From Croceitalea sp947503285 (GTDB lineage: Bacteria; Bacteroidota; Bacteroidia; Flavobacteriales; Flavobacteriaceae), in assembly GCF_036985505.1 (NCBI RefSeq), contig NZ_BTGQ01000008.1, positions 62,001-126,000 of the forward strand: a DNA stretch of 64,000 nt, in the 5' to 3' direction. The notes under the pieces were generated by a model that was not told the origin of the DNA, made no database searches, and worked only from the letters and a program-made list of their open reading frames with translations. Position numbers and translations under genes: made by a program. Positions 7,894 to 16,928 of this stretch are shown piece by piece; the stretch's first letter is position 1, and every line of letters starts with the position of its first letter.

Positions 7894-10392
7894 TTAGAAA
7901 CGCATACTAAATTTGAGGTTAAGAATCCTTGATGTCAAAAAATTAGGAATTGCGAATTGCTGTTGTGTATCGACATCCCTAACCCAAGTATTCGTTATTG
8001 AATTTTGATTGTTAAATAGGTTGAAAATTTCAAAGCCGGCATTGAACTCCTTAAACCTATGAAGCCAATGTCCCTTCGGAAATCTATTCTCCCTATCGGT
8101 AAAAATATATGAAATTCCCAAATCAGCACGTCTGTAATCCCTTAATCTATTCTGAAAATCGTACGGATCGGCATTATTGGGTGATCCCCCAGGCACCCCT
8201 GTATTATAAACTAGGTTCAAATACAACTTCAAATTTGGTATGGTAGGCATATAGTCTTGAAACAACAACCCCAATTTAAAACGCTGATCGGTAGGTCTTG
8301 AGATGAAACCCCGGTCGTCGATATTTTCCTCGGTTCGCAAATATCCTATGCTCAGCCAAGATTCAGAACCCGGTACCAATGCACCGTTTAACCTAAAATC
8401 AAAACCATAGGCGAAGGCCTCGGCGTTATTATCGGCAACGTATCGTATGCGAACATCCTCGACAGTATAGGTATTGACATCCCTGATACGTTTGTAATAA
8501 GCTTCACTGACAAGGCTAAAAGGCCTATCCCAAAGGGTGAAACTGTATTCATTGCCCAAAACAACATGGAGGGATTTTTGTGCCTCCACTTCAGGGTTTA
8601 TATTTCCGGTTCGATCCCTAAGTTCCCTGTAAAAAGGGGGTTGTTGGTAATTTCCGACCGCAAATCTAAAGAGCATATCTTTCTCCCAGTTGGGTTTGAT
8701 GGCAAATTGTGCCCTCGGACTGACCAAAATTTGTGAATTGCTATCGAAACCGACCGCGTCAATACGCCAATGTTGCGCACGAATACCAAAATTATAGTAA
8801 AGGTTGCTCCCTTTCCAACCTATTCTATTATCGAATTGAAGATAGCCTGATAGACGATTTGTTTGAACGAAGTTAGTAGCATTAACGCCCTCGAAGGGTA
8901 CGATGTCACCTTCAAAGGGTTCTTCAGGTTGATTGTTTATAAAACCAGGGTCTGAAGGTCGTATAAAAAAACCTGCGGAATCAATAAATTCAGATTCGCG
9001 CAGTTGATCCCTAAAATCTTCATGGGCGTATTTGATACCCCATCTAAGTGTTTTTTTATTTTTTTTAAAAATACCGTTATGTGATAAATTGAAAATAAGG
9101 GCGTCCAATTGGTTTCGCGCCCTATTTTGTTGTGAACCGATTCCCCTTGAGTCTAGAACTTCCCCTAAATTCCCGCTTCCTAAGTTGGTTTCTACATCAC
9201 CTAGCTCATACGAAGCGATGACGTCTGAAAACTCTTCTTCAGTAGTATGATACACAGAAGCCGTAAGATTGATATTGGTAGAGGGGTTTAAAAGATAATC
9301 CCCTTTTAGTGCCGCGAATTCAGTTTGGTACTGATTGTTCTCTTGACCTTCATAGAAGACCAATAGCGCCCTTGGTTCAGCAATAGTGCCAAAATTTGTC
9401 TGCCGTGTTAGGGGTTCGTTCTGATAATCGTTGAGGGCGAAATTTCCTAAAAAATTCAATTTAAACCTATCGGAAAAGCGGTAGGTCAAATAACTTTGCG
9501 CGTCAACAAAGGTTGGGGTGACATTGGTCTGGGTTTGTTGGCTATTCACAAAAAGGCTATTGTTACGATAGCGCACCCCTGTAATATTCGTAAAATTTTT
9601 GTCTTTTGAAATATTTTCCAAAGTCAAGGCTGCCCCAAGTAAACTGGCGTCAATTTGCAGGGCAAAAGTATTAGGCAATTTATAGGTAATATCAAGAACC
9701 GAAGATAGCTTATCACCATACCTTGCTTGAAAGCCTCCGGCCGAGAACTCCAGATTTTCGACCATACTGCTGTTTATGAAACTGAACCCTTCTTGTTGGG
9801 CGGCACGTATTAAGAACGGCCTATAAACCTCAATACCGTTTACGTAAACCAGATTTTCATCAAAATTACCCCCACGAACATTGTATTGGGTGCTTAATTC
9901 GTTGTTAAATGAAACGCCGGGTAACAATTTCAATAAATTTTCAACACCCGCATTTGCACCGGGTATTTTGCGCACGACATCGGGCGCGATGGTAATAATG
10001 CCCTCAACATTTTTTTTTCCGGTAGGGGAAACTTCTACTTCGGCCATTTGAATAGCTTCCGTTTTCATCACCGGATTGAATTCAAACGTTTCATTGGTAT
10101 TTAAGATGATGTTTTGAAGAACAATATGCTCATGCCCAATATGCGAAAAGGTAATGATGGTCTTAACATCGGGCACCAATTCCAATTCATACGCCCCGAA
10201 CGCATTTGTAATGGTGCCGGTCTTGTCCGTTGAAACCGTAACGTTTTCTAGGGGCCTATTATTCTCATCAAGAACAATACCCGTAATAAGTGCGGTTTGC
10301 CCAAAAAGAAGACCAGAGGTCAAAAAAAGAAAGTAAAACAGCAATATCCTTGCTAGGCCCAAAATATTATTTTCTAAAGAAAGTCTGCTCAA
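7894..10392 (-). CDS. TonB-dependent outer membrane receptor with carboxypeptidase-regulatory-like domain
   Basis: An 832-residue receptor. After a signal peptide ending near FGQ comes a CarboxypepD_reg-like domain (ITGIVLDENNRPLENVTV, about 35-115), then the plug domain (VENLLKLLPGVSF, YNVRGGNFDENLVYVNGIEV) and a long beta-barrel ending in aromatic Phe (LNLKFSMRF). Such receptors import siderophores, cobalamin, metals or oligosaccharides using TonB. No SusD partner is nearby, so a SusCD glycan role is not supported. The start overlaps the upstream M23 gene by 26 bases. Confidence 0.9.
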   Translation of the reverse strand: MSRLSLENNILGLARILLFYFLFLTSGLLFGQTALITGIVLDENNRPLENVTVSTDKTGTITNAFGAYELELVPDVKTIITFSHIGHEHIVLQNIILNTNETFEFNPVMKTEAIQMAEVEVSPTGKKNVEGIITIAPDVVRKIPGANAGVENLLKLLPGVSFNNELSTQYNVRGGNFDENLVYVNGIEVYRPFLIRAAQQEGFSFINSSMVENLEFSAGGFQARYGDKLSSVLDITYKLPNTFALQIDASLLGAALTLENISKDKNFTNITGVRYRNNSLFVNSQQTQTNVTPTFVDAQSYLTYRFSDRFKLNFLGNFALNDYQNEPLTRQTNFGTIAEPRALLVFYEGQENNQYQTEFAALKGDYLLNPSTNINLTASVYHTTEEEFSDVIASYELGDVETNLGSGNLGEVLDSRGIGSQQNRARNQLDALIFNLSHNGIFKKNKKTLRWGIKYAHEDFRDQLRESEFIDSAGFFIRPSDPGFINNQPEEPFEGDIVPFEGVNATNFVQTNRLSGYLQFDNRIGWKGSNLYYNFGIRAQHWRIDAVGFDSNSQILVSPRAQFAIKPNWEKDMLFRFAVGNYQQPPFYRELRDRTGNINPEVEAQKSLHVVLGNEYSFTLWDRPFSLVSEAYYKRIRDVNTYTVEDVRIRYVADNNAEAFAYGFDFRLNGALVPGSESWLSIGYLRTEENIDDRGFISRPTDQRFKLGLLFQDYMPTIPNLKLYLNLVYNTGVPGGSPNNADPYDFQNRLRDYRRADLGISYIFTDRENRFPKGHWLHRFKEFNAGFEIFNLFNNQNSITNTWVRDVDTQQQFAIPNFLTSRILNLKFSMRF

Positions 10393-12058
10393 AGGTAGTC
10401 GAATTACCTACATTATCAGTAACGACGACTTTAAGGTCACATTGCTTTTGGTCAGCGATTTTATCATCGAAATTATAAGTGATGGTGCTGGTCTTTGGTT
10501 CATATTCCATTAAGATCCAATCGCCATTTATCGTGGCCCTATAGGTATTGATACCGCTGAGGTCATCTTGGATTCTTAGACTTAAATACCTGTAGTTGCT
10601 AAGCCATTCCTTCGGTTTAAAGTTTTTTGGCTTTATGGTAGGGGCAATGGTGTCTTGGGCTATAGTGTACGTGCCAAGCGTTTTGGTTCTCGTAGAGAAA
10701 GTATTTGCCCTTTTATAGGTTTTGGAATATCTAAGATTACCCTTTTCATCGATTCGTGCGATAAAAGACTTTTTTCGATTGAGTTTTGGATGCTTGGTCA
10801 AGTCGAAAGAAATCGTAAAGTTTCGATGTGCCGCAACGGTTCCATCGTGAATACTTACCGTGTCTTTCCCTTTTTTTAAATCGATATAGAAGTCTTGGTA
10901 AAAAGTACTTTCAGGAAAATATACTTTCGCCCCTTCTAGGTCAAAACTATTCGGTCTACTGGCAATTACTAGGTTTTCGGTTTTTTTGATCTGTTTCTGG
11001 ATTTTCAGCTCTTGCCGTTTCCCTTCGATAGGGATGCTGATTTTGATGTCATTTCCTTCAATATCGGCAATCTCGATTTCAACCTGATAACTTAGACCCT
11101 CCTGTATGTTGATTTTTCCATCTAGGTATAAGGTCTTATAGATGCTAAGTTTATTCGATTCGTCTTTAAAGCACTTTTGAATACGCTGTTTGAACTTTCC
11201 AAAATGACGGTAATCGATTAAGGTATTGATGTATCTAGTCTCCCCGAAAGAAAAGGATTCAAAATCATACTCTGAATATACTTTTCCATTAACGGTTTGT
11301 TTTACAGCGTAAACCCCATTTTTGTTGGCAGCCATATCTTGCCTATCAAAACCATTAAAACCAAAACCTATGGTGCCTATTGCAGTGACTTTATCCGCTA
11401 AAAAGGAACCATCTTTTTGTTTGGTAAAGTTCAGCTGTACCTTTTGAGCACCTTGGTTGATCTGGGCATCATCCGCAAGGGGATAACCATATAAACCGAC
11501 CAAAGTCGGGTTCGTGGCATCCCGAACATCATACCCGTACAATAAGGGATTTGTAGGTTTTTCGGTAATACTGCTGCGAATTTCAAAATGAAGGTGTGGC
11601 CCTGATGATCCCCCGGTGTTTCCCGTATAGGCAATAACTTTTCCCTTTTCTACCTTTAAGTCACCGTAGTCAGGGAACAATTCTATCTCGTAAGACTGTT
11701 TTTTATATTGTTGCTGTCTGATATAGGCCTCTATTTCGGGACCAAACTTCTGTAAATGGGCATATACCGAAGTGAATCCGTTGGGGTGTGCAACATATAA
11801 TGCCTTTCCATATCCCCAATGGGATACCTTTATTCTGGTAACGGTACCATCAGCGATGGCGTAAATAGGAAGTCCTTGCCTTTGTTGGGTCTTGATATCT
11901 ATACCTGCATGGAAGTGATTGGACCGTAATTCGCCAAAGGTGCCCGCCAGTACCAAGGGTATATCCAAAGGGGAGCCGAAGGTGTCTTTAGGATATTTGT
12001 CTTGCGAAAATAAAAATGAAAAAACGAAAAATAACGCACAAAAAAAGCGTAACCGCAT
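10367..12058 (-). CDS. M23 family metallopeptidase (LytM-type), secreted
   Basis: A 563-residue protein with a signal peptide and an N-terminal LytM domain. The zinc motifs are intact: HFHAGID (His50 and Asp54), YAHL and HLHFE (155-159). This suggests an active endopeptidase cutting peptidoglycan cross-links. About 400 residues of beta-rich sequence follow, unlike the short LytM enzymes. The overlap with the TonB receptor gene implies one transcript; opening of the cell wall for an envelope machine or a shared export role is inference. Confidence 0.9.
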   Translation of the reverse strand: MRLRFFCALFFVFSFLFSQDKYPKDTFGSPLDIPLVLAGTFGELRSNHFHAGIDIKTQQRQGLPIYAIADGTVTRIKVSHWGYGKALYVAHPNGFTSVYAHLQKFGPEIEAYIRQQQYKKQSYEIELFPDYGDLKVEKGKVIAYTGNTGGSSGPHLHFEIRSSITEKPTNPLLYGYDVRDATNPTLVGLYGYPLADDAQINQGAQKVQLNFTKQKDGSFLADKVTAIGTIGFGFNGFDRQDMAANKNGVYAVKQTVNGKVYSEYDFESFSFGETRYINTLIDYRHFGKFKQRIQKCFKDESNKLSIYKTLYLDGKINIQEGLSYQVEIEIADIEGNDIKISIPIEGKRQELKIQKQIKKTENLVIASRPNSFDLEGAKVYFPESTFYQDFYIDLKKGKDTVSIHDGTVAAHRNFTISFDLTKHPKLNRKKSFIARIDEKGNLRYSKTYKRANTFSTRTKTLGTYTIAQDTIAPTIKPKNFKPKEWLSNYRYLSLRIQDDLSGINTYRATINGDWILMEYEPKTSTITYNFDDKIADQKQCDLKVVVTDNVGNSTTFEQTFFRK

Positions 12059-12170
12059 AAACCAACTGTATTTAGATACGAATTTAGGGAATACCTATTA
12101 ATCTTAAAAAATTGGGGTCGTATTGATTCGGTAAAGTTGGATGGGCCATTAACATAAATTGCCAAAACTA

Positions 12171-12201
12171 TTGCTTTGTTGGTCGAGGTTAGTTAACTTT
12201 G
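12171..12201 (+). promoter_or_regulatory. promoter of the coiled-coil/zapA genes
   Basis: TTG at 12171-12173, 20 bases of spacer and TAACTTTG at 12194-12201 fit the Bacteroidota consensus well. The -7 box ends 25 bases before the ATG at 12227. Confidence 0.6.
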
Positions 12202-12226
12202 TTATCATACGCATCGTGATTTGCAC

Positions 12227-12517
12227 ATGGGGGAACTTGTTGAAATTGTTGATTCTTTAGAGAACAAAGTGAGTAAGCTTCTGCATAAGTTAGAGTTGCT
12301 CAGCCAAACCAACACGGAGTTAAGGGAAGAATTAATTGCCGTAAAGAATGGACAAAAAAAAGCAGAACAGGCCTTAGTGGATTGGGAAGAGAAATATAAT
12401 TCTTTAAAATTGGCGAATTCGATGCTGGGTAGTAATACAAATAAAACAGACGCAAAGCTTAAGATAAATACACTCATTCGCGAATTGGATCACTGTATAG
12501 CACATCTGGCGGAATAG
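12227..12517 (+). CDS. small coiled-coil protein upstream of ZapA (ZapB-like candidate)
   Basis: A 96-residue, mostly helical protein. Heptads run through VDSLENKVSKLLHKLELL and NTELREELIAVKNGQKKAEQ, giving a coiled coil over about residues 5-70. The ATG at 12227 is preferred to the TTG two codons earlier. It lies 15 bases before zapA. In E. coli ZapA works with the coiled-coil protein ZapB at the division ring; position and shape suggest an equivalent here, but sequence homology to ZapB is not visible. Confidence 0.75.
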   Translation: MGELVEIVDSLENKVSKLLHKLELLSQTNTELREELIAVKNGQKKAEQALVDWEEKYNSLKLANSMLGSNTNKTDAKLKINTLIRELDHCIAHLAE

Positions 12518-12532
12518 TGTAAAATATAATTT

Positions 12533-12829
12533 ATGGAGGAAAAGCTCAAAATCAAGCTTTCTATTGCAGATAGGGTATACCCGTTGACTATTGACCCAAA
12601 GCAAGAAGAAGGTTTGCGAAAAGCGGCCAAGAATATTGATAATTTGGCCAAAAAGTTTGAGCAGAATTATGCTGTACGTGACAAGCAAGATGTTCTTGCC
12701 ATGTGTGCGCTTCAGTTTGCCTCAAAAATTGAGCAGAGCGGGATAAATGAATCTGAAAACTTTAAATTGACCAAAGAACGGTTAAAAGCTTTGGATAATT
12801 TGATAAAGCAAAAATTGGTTTCAGAATAA
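12533..12829 (+). CDS. zapA: cell division protein ZapA
   Basis: A 98-residue protein of typical ZapA length. The N-terminal beta part (KLKIKLSIADRVYPLTID) leads into QEEGLRKAAKNIDNLAKKF and a C-terminal coiled coil with the conserved DVLAMCALQFA. ZapA binds and bundles FtsZ filaments at mid-cell. The next element is the 6S RNA and then rny, a linkage like the zapA-ssrS neighbourhood of proteobacteria. Confidence 0.9.
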   Translation: MEEKLKIKLSIADRVYPLTIDPKQEEGLRKAAKNIDNLAKKFEQNYAVRDKQDVLAMCALQFASKIEQSGINESENFKLTKERLKALDNLIKQKLVSE

Positions 12830-12848
12830 GTTCTTTAAAATAGAATAG

Positions 12849-13024
12849 TTACTGCCCACATTGGTATTTATTTTTTGACAAACTCAACGTTATTACAATT
12901 AAAAAGGGTGAGTTTAGGTTGTAAAAGCATGCCTTACTTGTATAAGGATCCTTGAGCAGCTTGTTAGCCCTAAACCTGTTATTTAGGAGTTTGTACAAAA
13001 CTTTGGCCGATGTGGGCTTTTTTT
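12849..13024 (+). ncRNA. ssrS: 6S RNA (RNA polymerase holoenzyme regulator)
   Basis: The non-coding spacer between zapA and rny folds as a long interrupted hairpin. GCCCACAT (12854-12861) pairs with ATGTGGGC (13010-13017). Inside it GACAAACTC (12877-12885) pairs with GAGTTTGT (12987-12994), and GTTTAGG near 12910 pairs with CCTAAAC near 12970. A T-run follows at 13017-13024, acting as terminator. Size near 175 bases, a closing GC stem and the location after zapA all fit 6S RNA. The ends are approximate and a covariance-model search was not possible. Confidence 0.75.
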
Positions 13025-13042
13025 ATAAATTAAAATGGGATA

Positions 13043-14614
13043 ATGGATAGCACCACAATACTAATCATAACTGCAATAGCAGGTTTGGCAATCGGTTTTA
13101 TAATAGCCAAAGTGCTAGAAAAAGGCAAAGCCGGCAAAATATTGGCCAGTGCCAAGAGAGAAGCCACTGCGATCATTAAAGAGGCCAATAAAGAAGGTGA
13201 GGGTATCAAAAAAGATAAAATTTTTCAAGCCAAGGAAAAATTTCTAGAACTGAAGGCCGAGCATGAAAAAGTTATTATCAATAAGGACAAGAAAATTGCC
13301 GAAGCTGAGAAAAGAACCCGTGATAAAGAATCACAGACCAGCAATGAACTAGCCAAGGGCAAGCGATTGAATGAACAACTAGAGAGACAGTTGAAGGAAG
13401 TTGAACATAAATCGGAAATTTTTGACAAGAAACAAGCTGAGGTAGAGAAACTGCATAAAAGTCAAGTACAACAGCTTGAGGTCATTTCAGGCCTATCTGC
13501 CGAAGACGCGAAAAGCCAATTGTTGGAGTCCCTTAAAGAAACGGCTAAAACCGATGCCATGGCCTACCTTCAGACCACACTTGAAGAGGCCAAACTTACC
13601 GCACAGCAAGAAGCCCGAAAAATCGTAATCAATACCATACAACGAATCGGTACTGAAGAAGCCGTAGAAAATTGTGTTTCGGTATTCAACCTAGAGTCTG
13701 ACGATGTCAAAGGGCGAATCATAGGACGGGAAGGAAGGAATATCCGTGCCATTGAAGCCGCTACGGGCGTTGAGATCATTGTTGACGATACCCCTGAGGC
13801 AATCATACTTTCTTGTTTTGATTCAGTTCGACGGGAAATAGCCCGACTCTCTTTACATCGTTTGGTTACGGATGGACGTATACATCCGGCGCGTATTGAA
13901 GAGATTGTCAAAAAGACCGAGAAACAAATTAACGAAGAGATTGTTGAAATCGGAAAACGTACCGTGATTGATTTGGGTATTCATGGGTTGCACCCTGAAC
14001 TCATCAAAGCGGTAGGTCGAATGAAATATCGTTCCTCTTATGGTCAAAACCTACTACAACACTCCCGTGAAGTGGCCAAACTCTGTGGTGTCATGGCTGC
14101 TGAACTAGGGCTCAACCCTAAAATCGCCAAACGGGCCGGACTCTTGCATGATATCGGTAAGGTACCAAATACAGAGGTAGAGGTTGAGACACCACACGCT
14201 ATTCTGGGGATGCAATGGGCCGAAAAATATGGTGAAAAGAAAGAGGTTTGTAACGCTATCGGGGCCCATCACGATGAAATAGAGATGACGACCTTGATCT
14301 CTCCGATCGTTCAAGTCTGTGATGCCATTAGTGGGGCCAGACCAGGTGCGAGACGCCAAGTCTTGGATTCATACATACAACGACTCAAAGATTTAGAGGA
14401 TGTTGCCTTTGGGTTCAATGGGGTGCAAAAAGCCTATGCAATTCAAGCTGGCCGTGAACTGCGGGTTATTGTTGAGAGTGAAAAGGTCAATGACGATAAA
14501 GCAGCTGAACTGTCTTTTGAGATATCCCAAAAAATCCAAACCGATATGACCTATCCGGGTCAGGTAAAAGTTACCGTTATTCGAGAGACTCGGGCTGTAA
14601 ATGTGGCCAAATAA
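13043..14614 (+). CDS. rny: ribonuclease Y
   Basis: A membrane-anchored endoribonuclease that starts mRNA decay. One N-terminal membrane helix (ILIITAIAGLAIGFIIAKVL) leads to a long coiled coil (about 30-200), a KH domain with GRIIGREGRNIR (224-235) and an HD domain with LLHDIGK (His369, Asp370). The length of 523 residues is normal. It lies directly behind the 6S RNA; read-through of that terminator or a promoter inside the spacer must drive it. It converges on the DUF349 gene. Confidence 0.95.
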   Translation: MDSTTILIITAIAGLAIGFIIAKVLEKGKAGKILASAKREATAIIKEANKEGEGIKKDKIFQAKEKFLELKAEHEKVIINKDKKIAEAEKRTRDKESQTSNELAKGKRLNEQLERQLKEVEHKSEIFDKKQAEVEKLHKSQVQQLEVISGLSAEDAKSQLLESLKETAKTDAMAYLQTTLEEAKLTAQQEARKIVINTIQRIGTEEAVENCVSVFNLESDDVKGRIIGREGRNIRAIEAATGVEIIVDDTPEAIILSCFDSVRREIARLSLHRLVTDGRIHPARIEEIVKKTEKQINEEIVEIGKRTVIDLGIHGLHPELIKAVGRMKYRSSYGQNLLQHSREVAKLCGVMAAELGLNPKIAKRAGLLHDIGKVPNTEVEVETPHAILGMQWAEKYGEKKEVCNAIGAHHDEIEMTTLISPIVQVCDAISGARPGARRQVLDSYIQRLKDLEDVAFGFNGVQKAYAIQAGRELRVIVESEKVNDDKAAELSFEISQKIQTDMTYPGQVKVTVIRETRAVNVAK

Positions 14615-14726
14615 GCCTATTCGATTGAAATGGGCATTTAGGTGGTGAACAAATTTCGAGGTTCATCGATACTTCCAGAATGGAAAAATCATTTGGGCCA
14701 TTGTCCGTGAAAAAGGGAATAGAGGA

Positions 14727-16781
14727 TTATTCCTCTTCCGTATTATTTTCAGGATTAGAATCTTCCGCTTCCTCCTTATTCAGCTTATTTTCTAGGATAT
14801 TCAGATTTTTGAGCTTTGTTTTCCATGTGGCGAGGGCCTCCTTATGTCTATTGATGTTTTTAATGACGTCCTTTACCACGGGACTATCTTCAGAAGCGTT
14901 GGAGAAAAACTGTAAATTGGTCTCCAATTGTCGAATCTCACTCTTACTTTCCTCTAATTTCCTTTTTATAAAAGTACGTTCGTTGCTTATGGCGTAATCG
15001 TTATCCGATTTTGCAAGTTGCTTTATTTTATCACCGTATTTCAACAATTCGGATTCTTGCTTACTGACATCAAGTTTTCTGAAGAGCGCATCGATTATTT
15101 TATTGAATTTGCCATTGATGTGCTTTTTGTTGAAAGGTACGCGTCCGTAAGTCTTCCATTCGGCTATGAATTTTTTGATTGTTGCAACATCCTTTTTTTT
15201 GTCCCCACTTAGCTGAAAGGCCTTTAAACGTTCTAAACACGCATTCTTTTGTTCAAAATTGGCCAGTTCTTCTTTTTGGTTCTCGTTTTTTTCAGCATGT
15301 AGGCGGTCAAAATAGTGATTACATGCGTTTTTGAACTCTACCCATATTTTATCGGAATACTTTCGTGGTACATGTCCGATTTTTTTCCATTCACTCTGAA
15401 TGCGTTTCATTTCGGGTGTGGCCTGCTCATGATCCTCGCTGTCTTTCATTGCTACGGCCAATGCCAGTAGTTCGCGTTTTTTCTCTAGATTTTGATGCTG
15501 TTCTTTTTTCTGATTCTTGTAAAAGTTATTCTTACCACGATTAAAGTCCCTTACGGCATCTTTAAAGGCTCCCCAAGTGATTTCATTCACCCTTTGGGGT
15601 ACTTTGCCCGCTTTGAAGAACGCATCGCGAAGTGCCTCAATTTCTTTGATCTGCTTTTGGATTTCTTTGTGATTATTGGAAACATTTTCTGCAATGGCCT
15701 TTATCGCACTTATTATTTCATTTTTTCTAACCAAATTTTCTTCATACCCGGCCTCTAGCTTAGCAAAATGTTCTTGCCTACGGTTATGCATCGCTTTTGT
15801 GGCATTGCTGAACCTTTCCCAAATAGCGTCCCTATGCTCTTTGGCTACCGGACCAATATCTTCTTTCCAGATTTTATGCAGCGTCTGCAGTTCCCGAAAT
15901 GCCTTTCCGAGGTCAGGCTCATTTTGAAGTTCTTCAGCCTTTATGATCAATTTGAGTTTCTCTTCTAGGTTATGCTTGAAATCCAAATCGCGAAGCTCAC
16001 GGTTAAGATGCAGGAAATCATAAAATATCTCAATATGATGATGGTAGGTACGCCAAACATCATTGTAATTGTTTCTTGGTATTGGTCCGGCATTACGCCA
16101 GGCCTCTTGAATGGCCTTGAAATTCTTGTAGGTAGTATTGATATCTTCCTCTACATTGACCACACCTTTGAGGTCTTCAATAATGCTTAACCTTTTCTGT
16201 AGGTTTTCTTTTAGGCTCTTTTCAAGGTTTTTATAGTATTGGTTGCGTTTTTCACGGTATTCTGAGTACACCTCATTAAACTGCCTTTTGGTAACCGAGT
16301 TGTATCTAAAGTCAATTTCGTTACCGCCATTCGCTACAAATTCTTCCTTCTTATGTTCTAAAAATTCTTGAAATTTTAAATCAAATTCATGTTTTATCTC
16401 ATTTACATGTTTATTGATTGCTTGAACTTTTTCGTTTTTGACCAAACGCTGTAATTCGCCTACCAAATTCTCCATGGACATTGCATGGTAGTCTAGAAAA
16501 GGTATTTCATGTCTTTTCCCATTTTCGGCGTCTTCGGCATCCTCGGCATTTTCTTGGTCGATCTCAGACTGTACCTCGTTGTCTTGACCGGCCTTCGAAG
16601 GGGTTTGGGTATCGTCTTCTAATTTGGCGACTGGTTCGCTTATATTCGAGCTACCCTCAGGGATATCAAGTTGTTCAGGCTTGTTTTCCTCTAGGGGTTC
16701 AGAAGTGGATTCTTCTTGATGATCAGTGCTATGTTCCTTCTCCGCATCAATTTGTGCGTTGTGTTCTTTCTCGTCCATCAC
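14727..16781 (-). CDS. DUF349 repeat protein
   Basis: A 684-residue acidic, helical, cytoplasmic protein. The first about 100 residues are low-complexity and rich in Glu. Several DUF349 repeats follow, recognisable by a recurring pattern of W(K/R)..G.(V/I)PR.....IW..F and seen at WRNAGPIPRNNYNDVWRTY, WKKIGHVPRKYSDKIWVEF and WKTYGRVPFNKKHINGKF. The function is unknown. Tandem start codons are at 16781 and 16778. An own promoter box lies 66 bases upstream, 75 bases behind aroE. Confidence 0.88.
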   Translation of the reverse strand: MMDEKEHNAQIDAEKEHSTDHQEESTSEPLEENKPEQLDIPEGSSNISEPVAKLEDDTQTPSKAGQDNEVQSEIDQENAEDAEDAENGKRHEIPFLDYHAMSMENLVGELQRLVKNEKVQAINKHVNEIKHEFDLKFQEFLEHKKEEFVANGGNEIDFRYNSVTKRQFNEVYSEYREKRNQYYKNLEKSLKENLQKRLSIIEDLKGVVNVEEDINTTYKNFKAIQEAWRNAGPIPRNNYNDVWRTYHHHIEIFYDFLHLNRELRDLDFKHNLEEKLKLIIKAEELQNEPDLGKAFRELQTLHKIWKEDIGPVAKEHRDAIWERFSNATKAMHNRRQEHFAKLEAGYEENLVRKNEIISAIKAIAENVSNNHKEIQKQIKEIEALRDAFFKAGKVPQRVNEITWGAFKDAVRDFNRGKNNFYKNQKKEQHQNLEKKRELLALAVAMKDSEDHEQATPEMKRIQSEWKKIGHVPRKYSDKIWVEFKNACNHYFDRLHAEKNENQKEELANFEQKNACLERLKAFQLSGDKKKDVATIKKFIAEWKTYGRVPFNKKHINGKFNKIIDALFRKLDVSKQESELLKYGDKIKQLAKSDNDYAISNERTFIKRKLEESKSEIRQLETNLQFFSNASEDSPVVKDVIKNINRHKEALATWKTKLKNLNILENKLNKEEAEDSNPENNTEEE

Positions 16782-16846
16782 GATGTTCTTTATAGGTTTT
16801 GATTGATGGCATTTAACGGTAAGTTACTAACTATACCAAGTAATAA

Positions 16847-16854
16847 CAAAGATA
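16847..16854 (-). promoter_or_regulatory. putative -7 box of the DUF349 gene
   Basis: TATCTTTG on the minus strand matches TAnnTTTG exactly, inside the 147-base spacer between aroE and the DUF349 gene. The -33 position is poor. Confidence 0.4.
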
Positions 16855-16928
16855 GTCCATATTCTTTTGATGATTTTAAGGACGGGTACTTTATTCTGGG
16901 TTTCTAATGCATTGATGGATTTTTGGGA

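Noticed and set aside
7894..10392. SusC/SusD-type glycan uptake locus
   Set aside because: The receptor has no SusD partner, no glycoside hydrolase and no sulfatase nearby.
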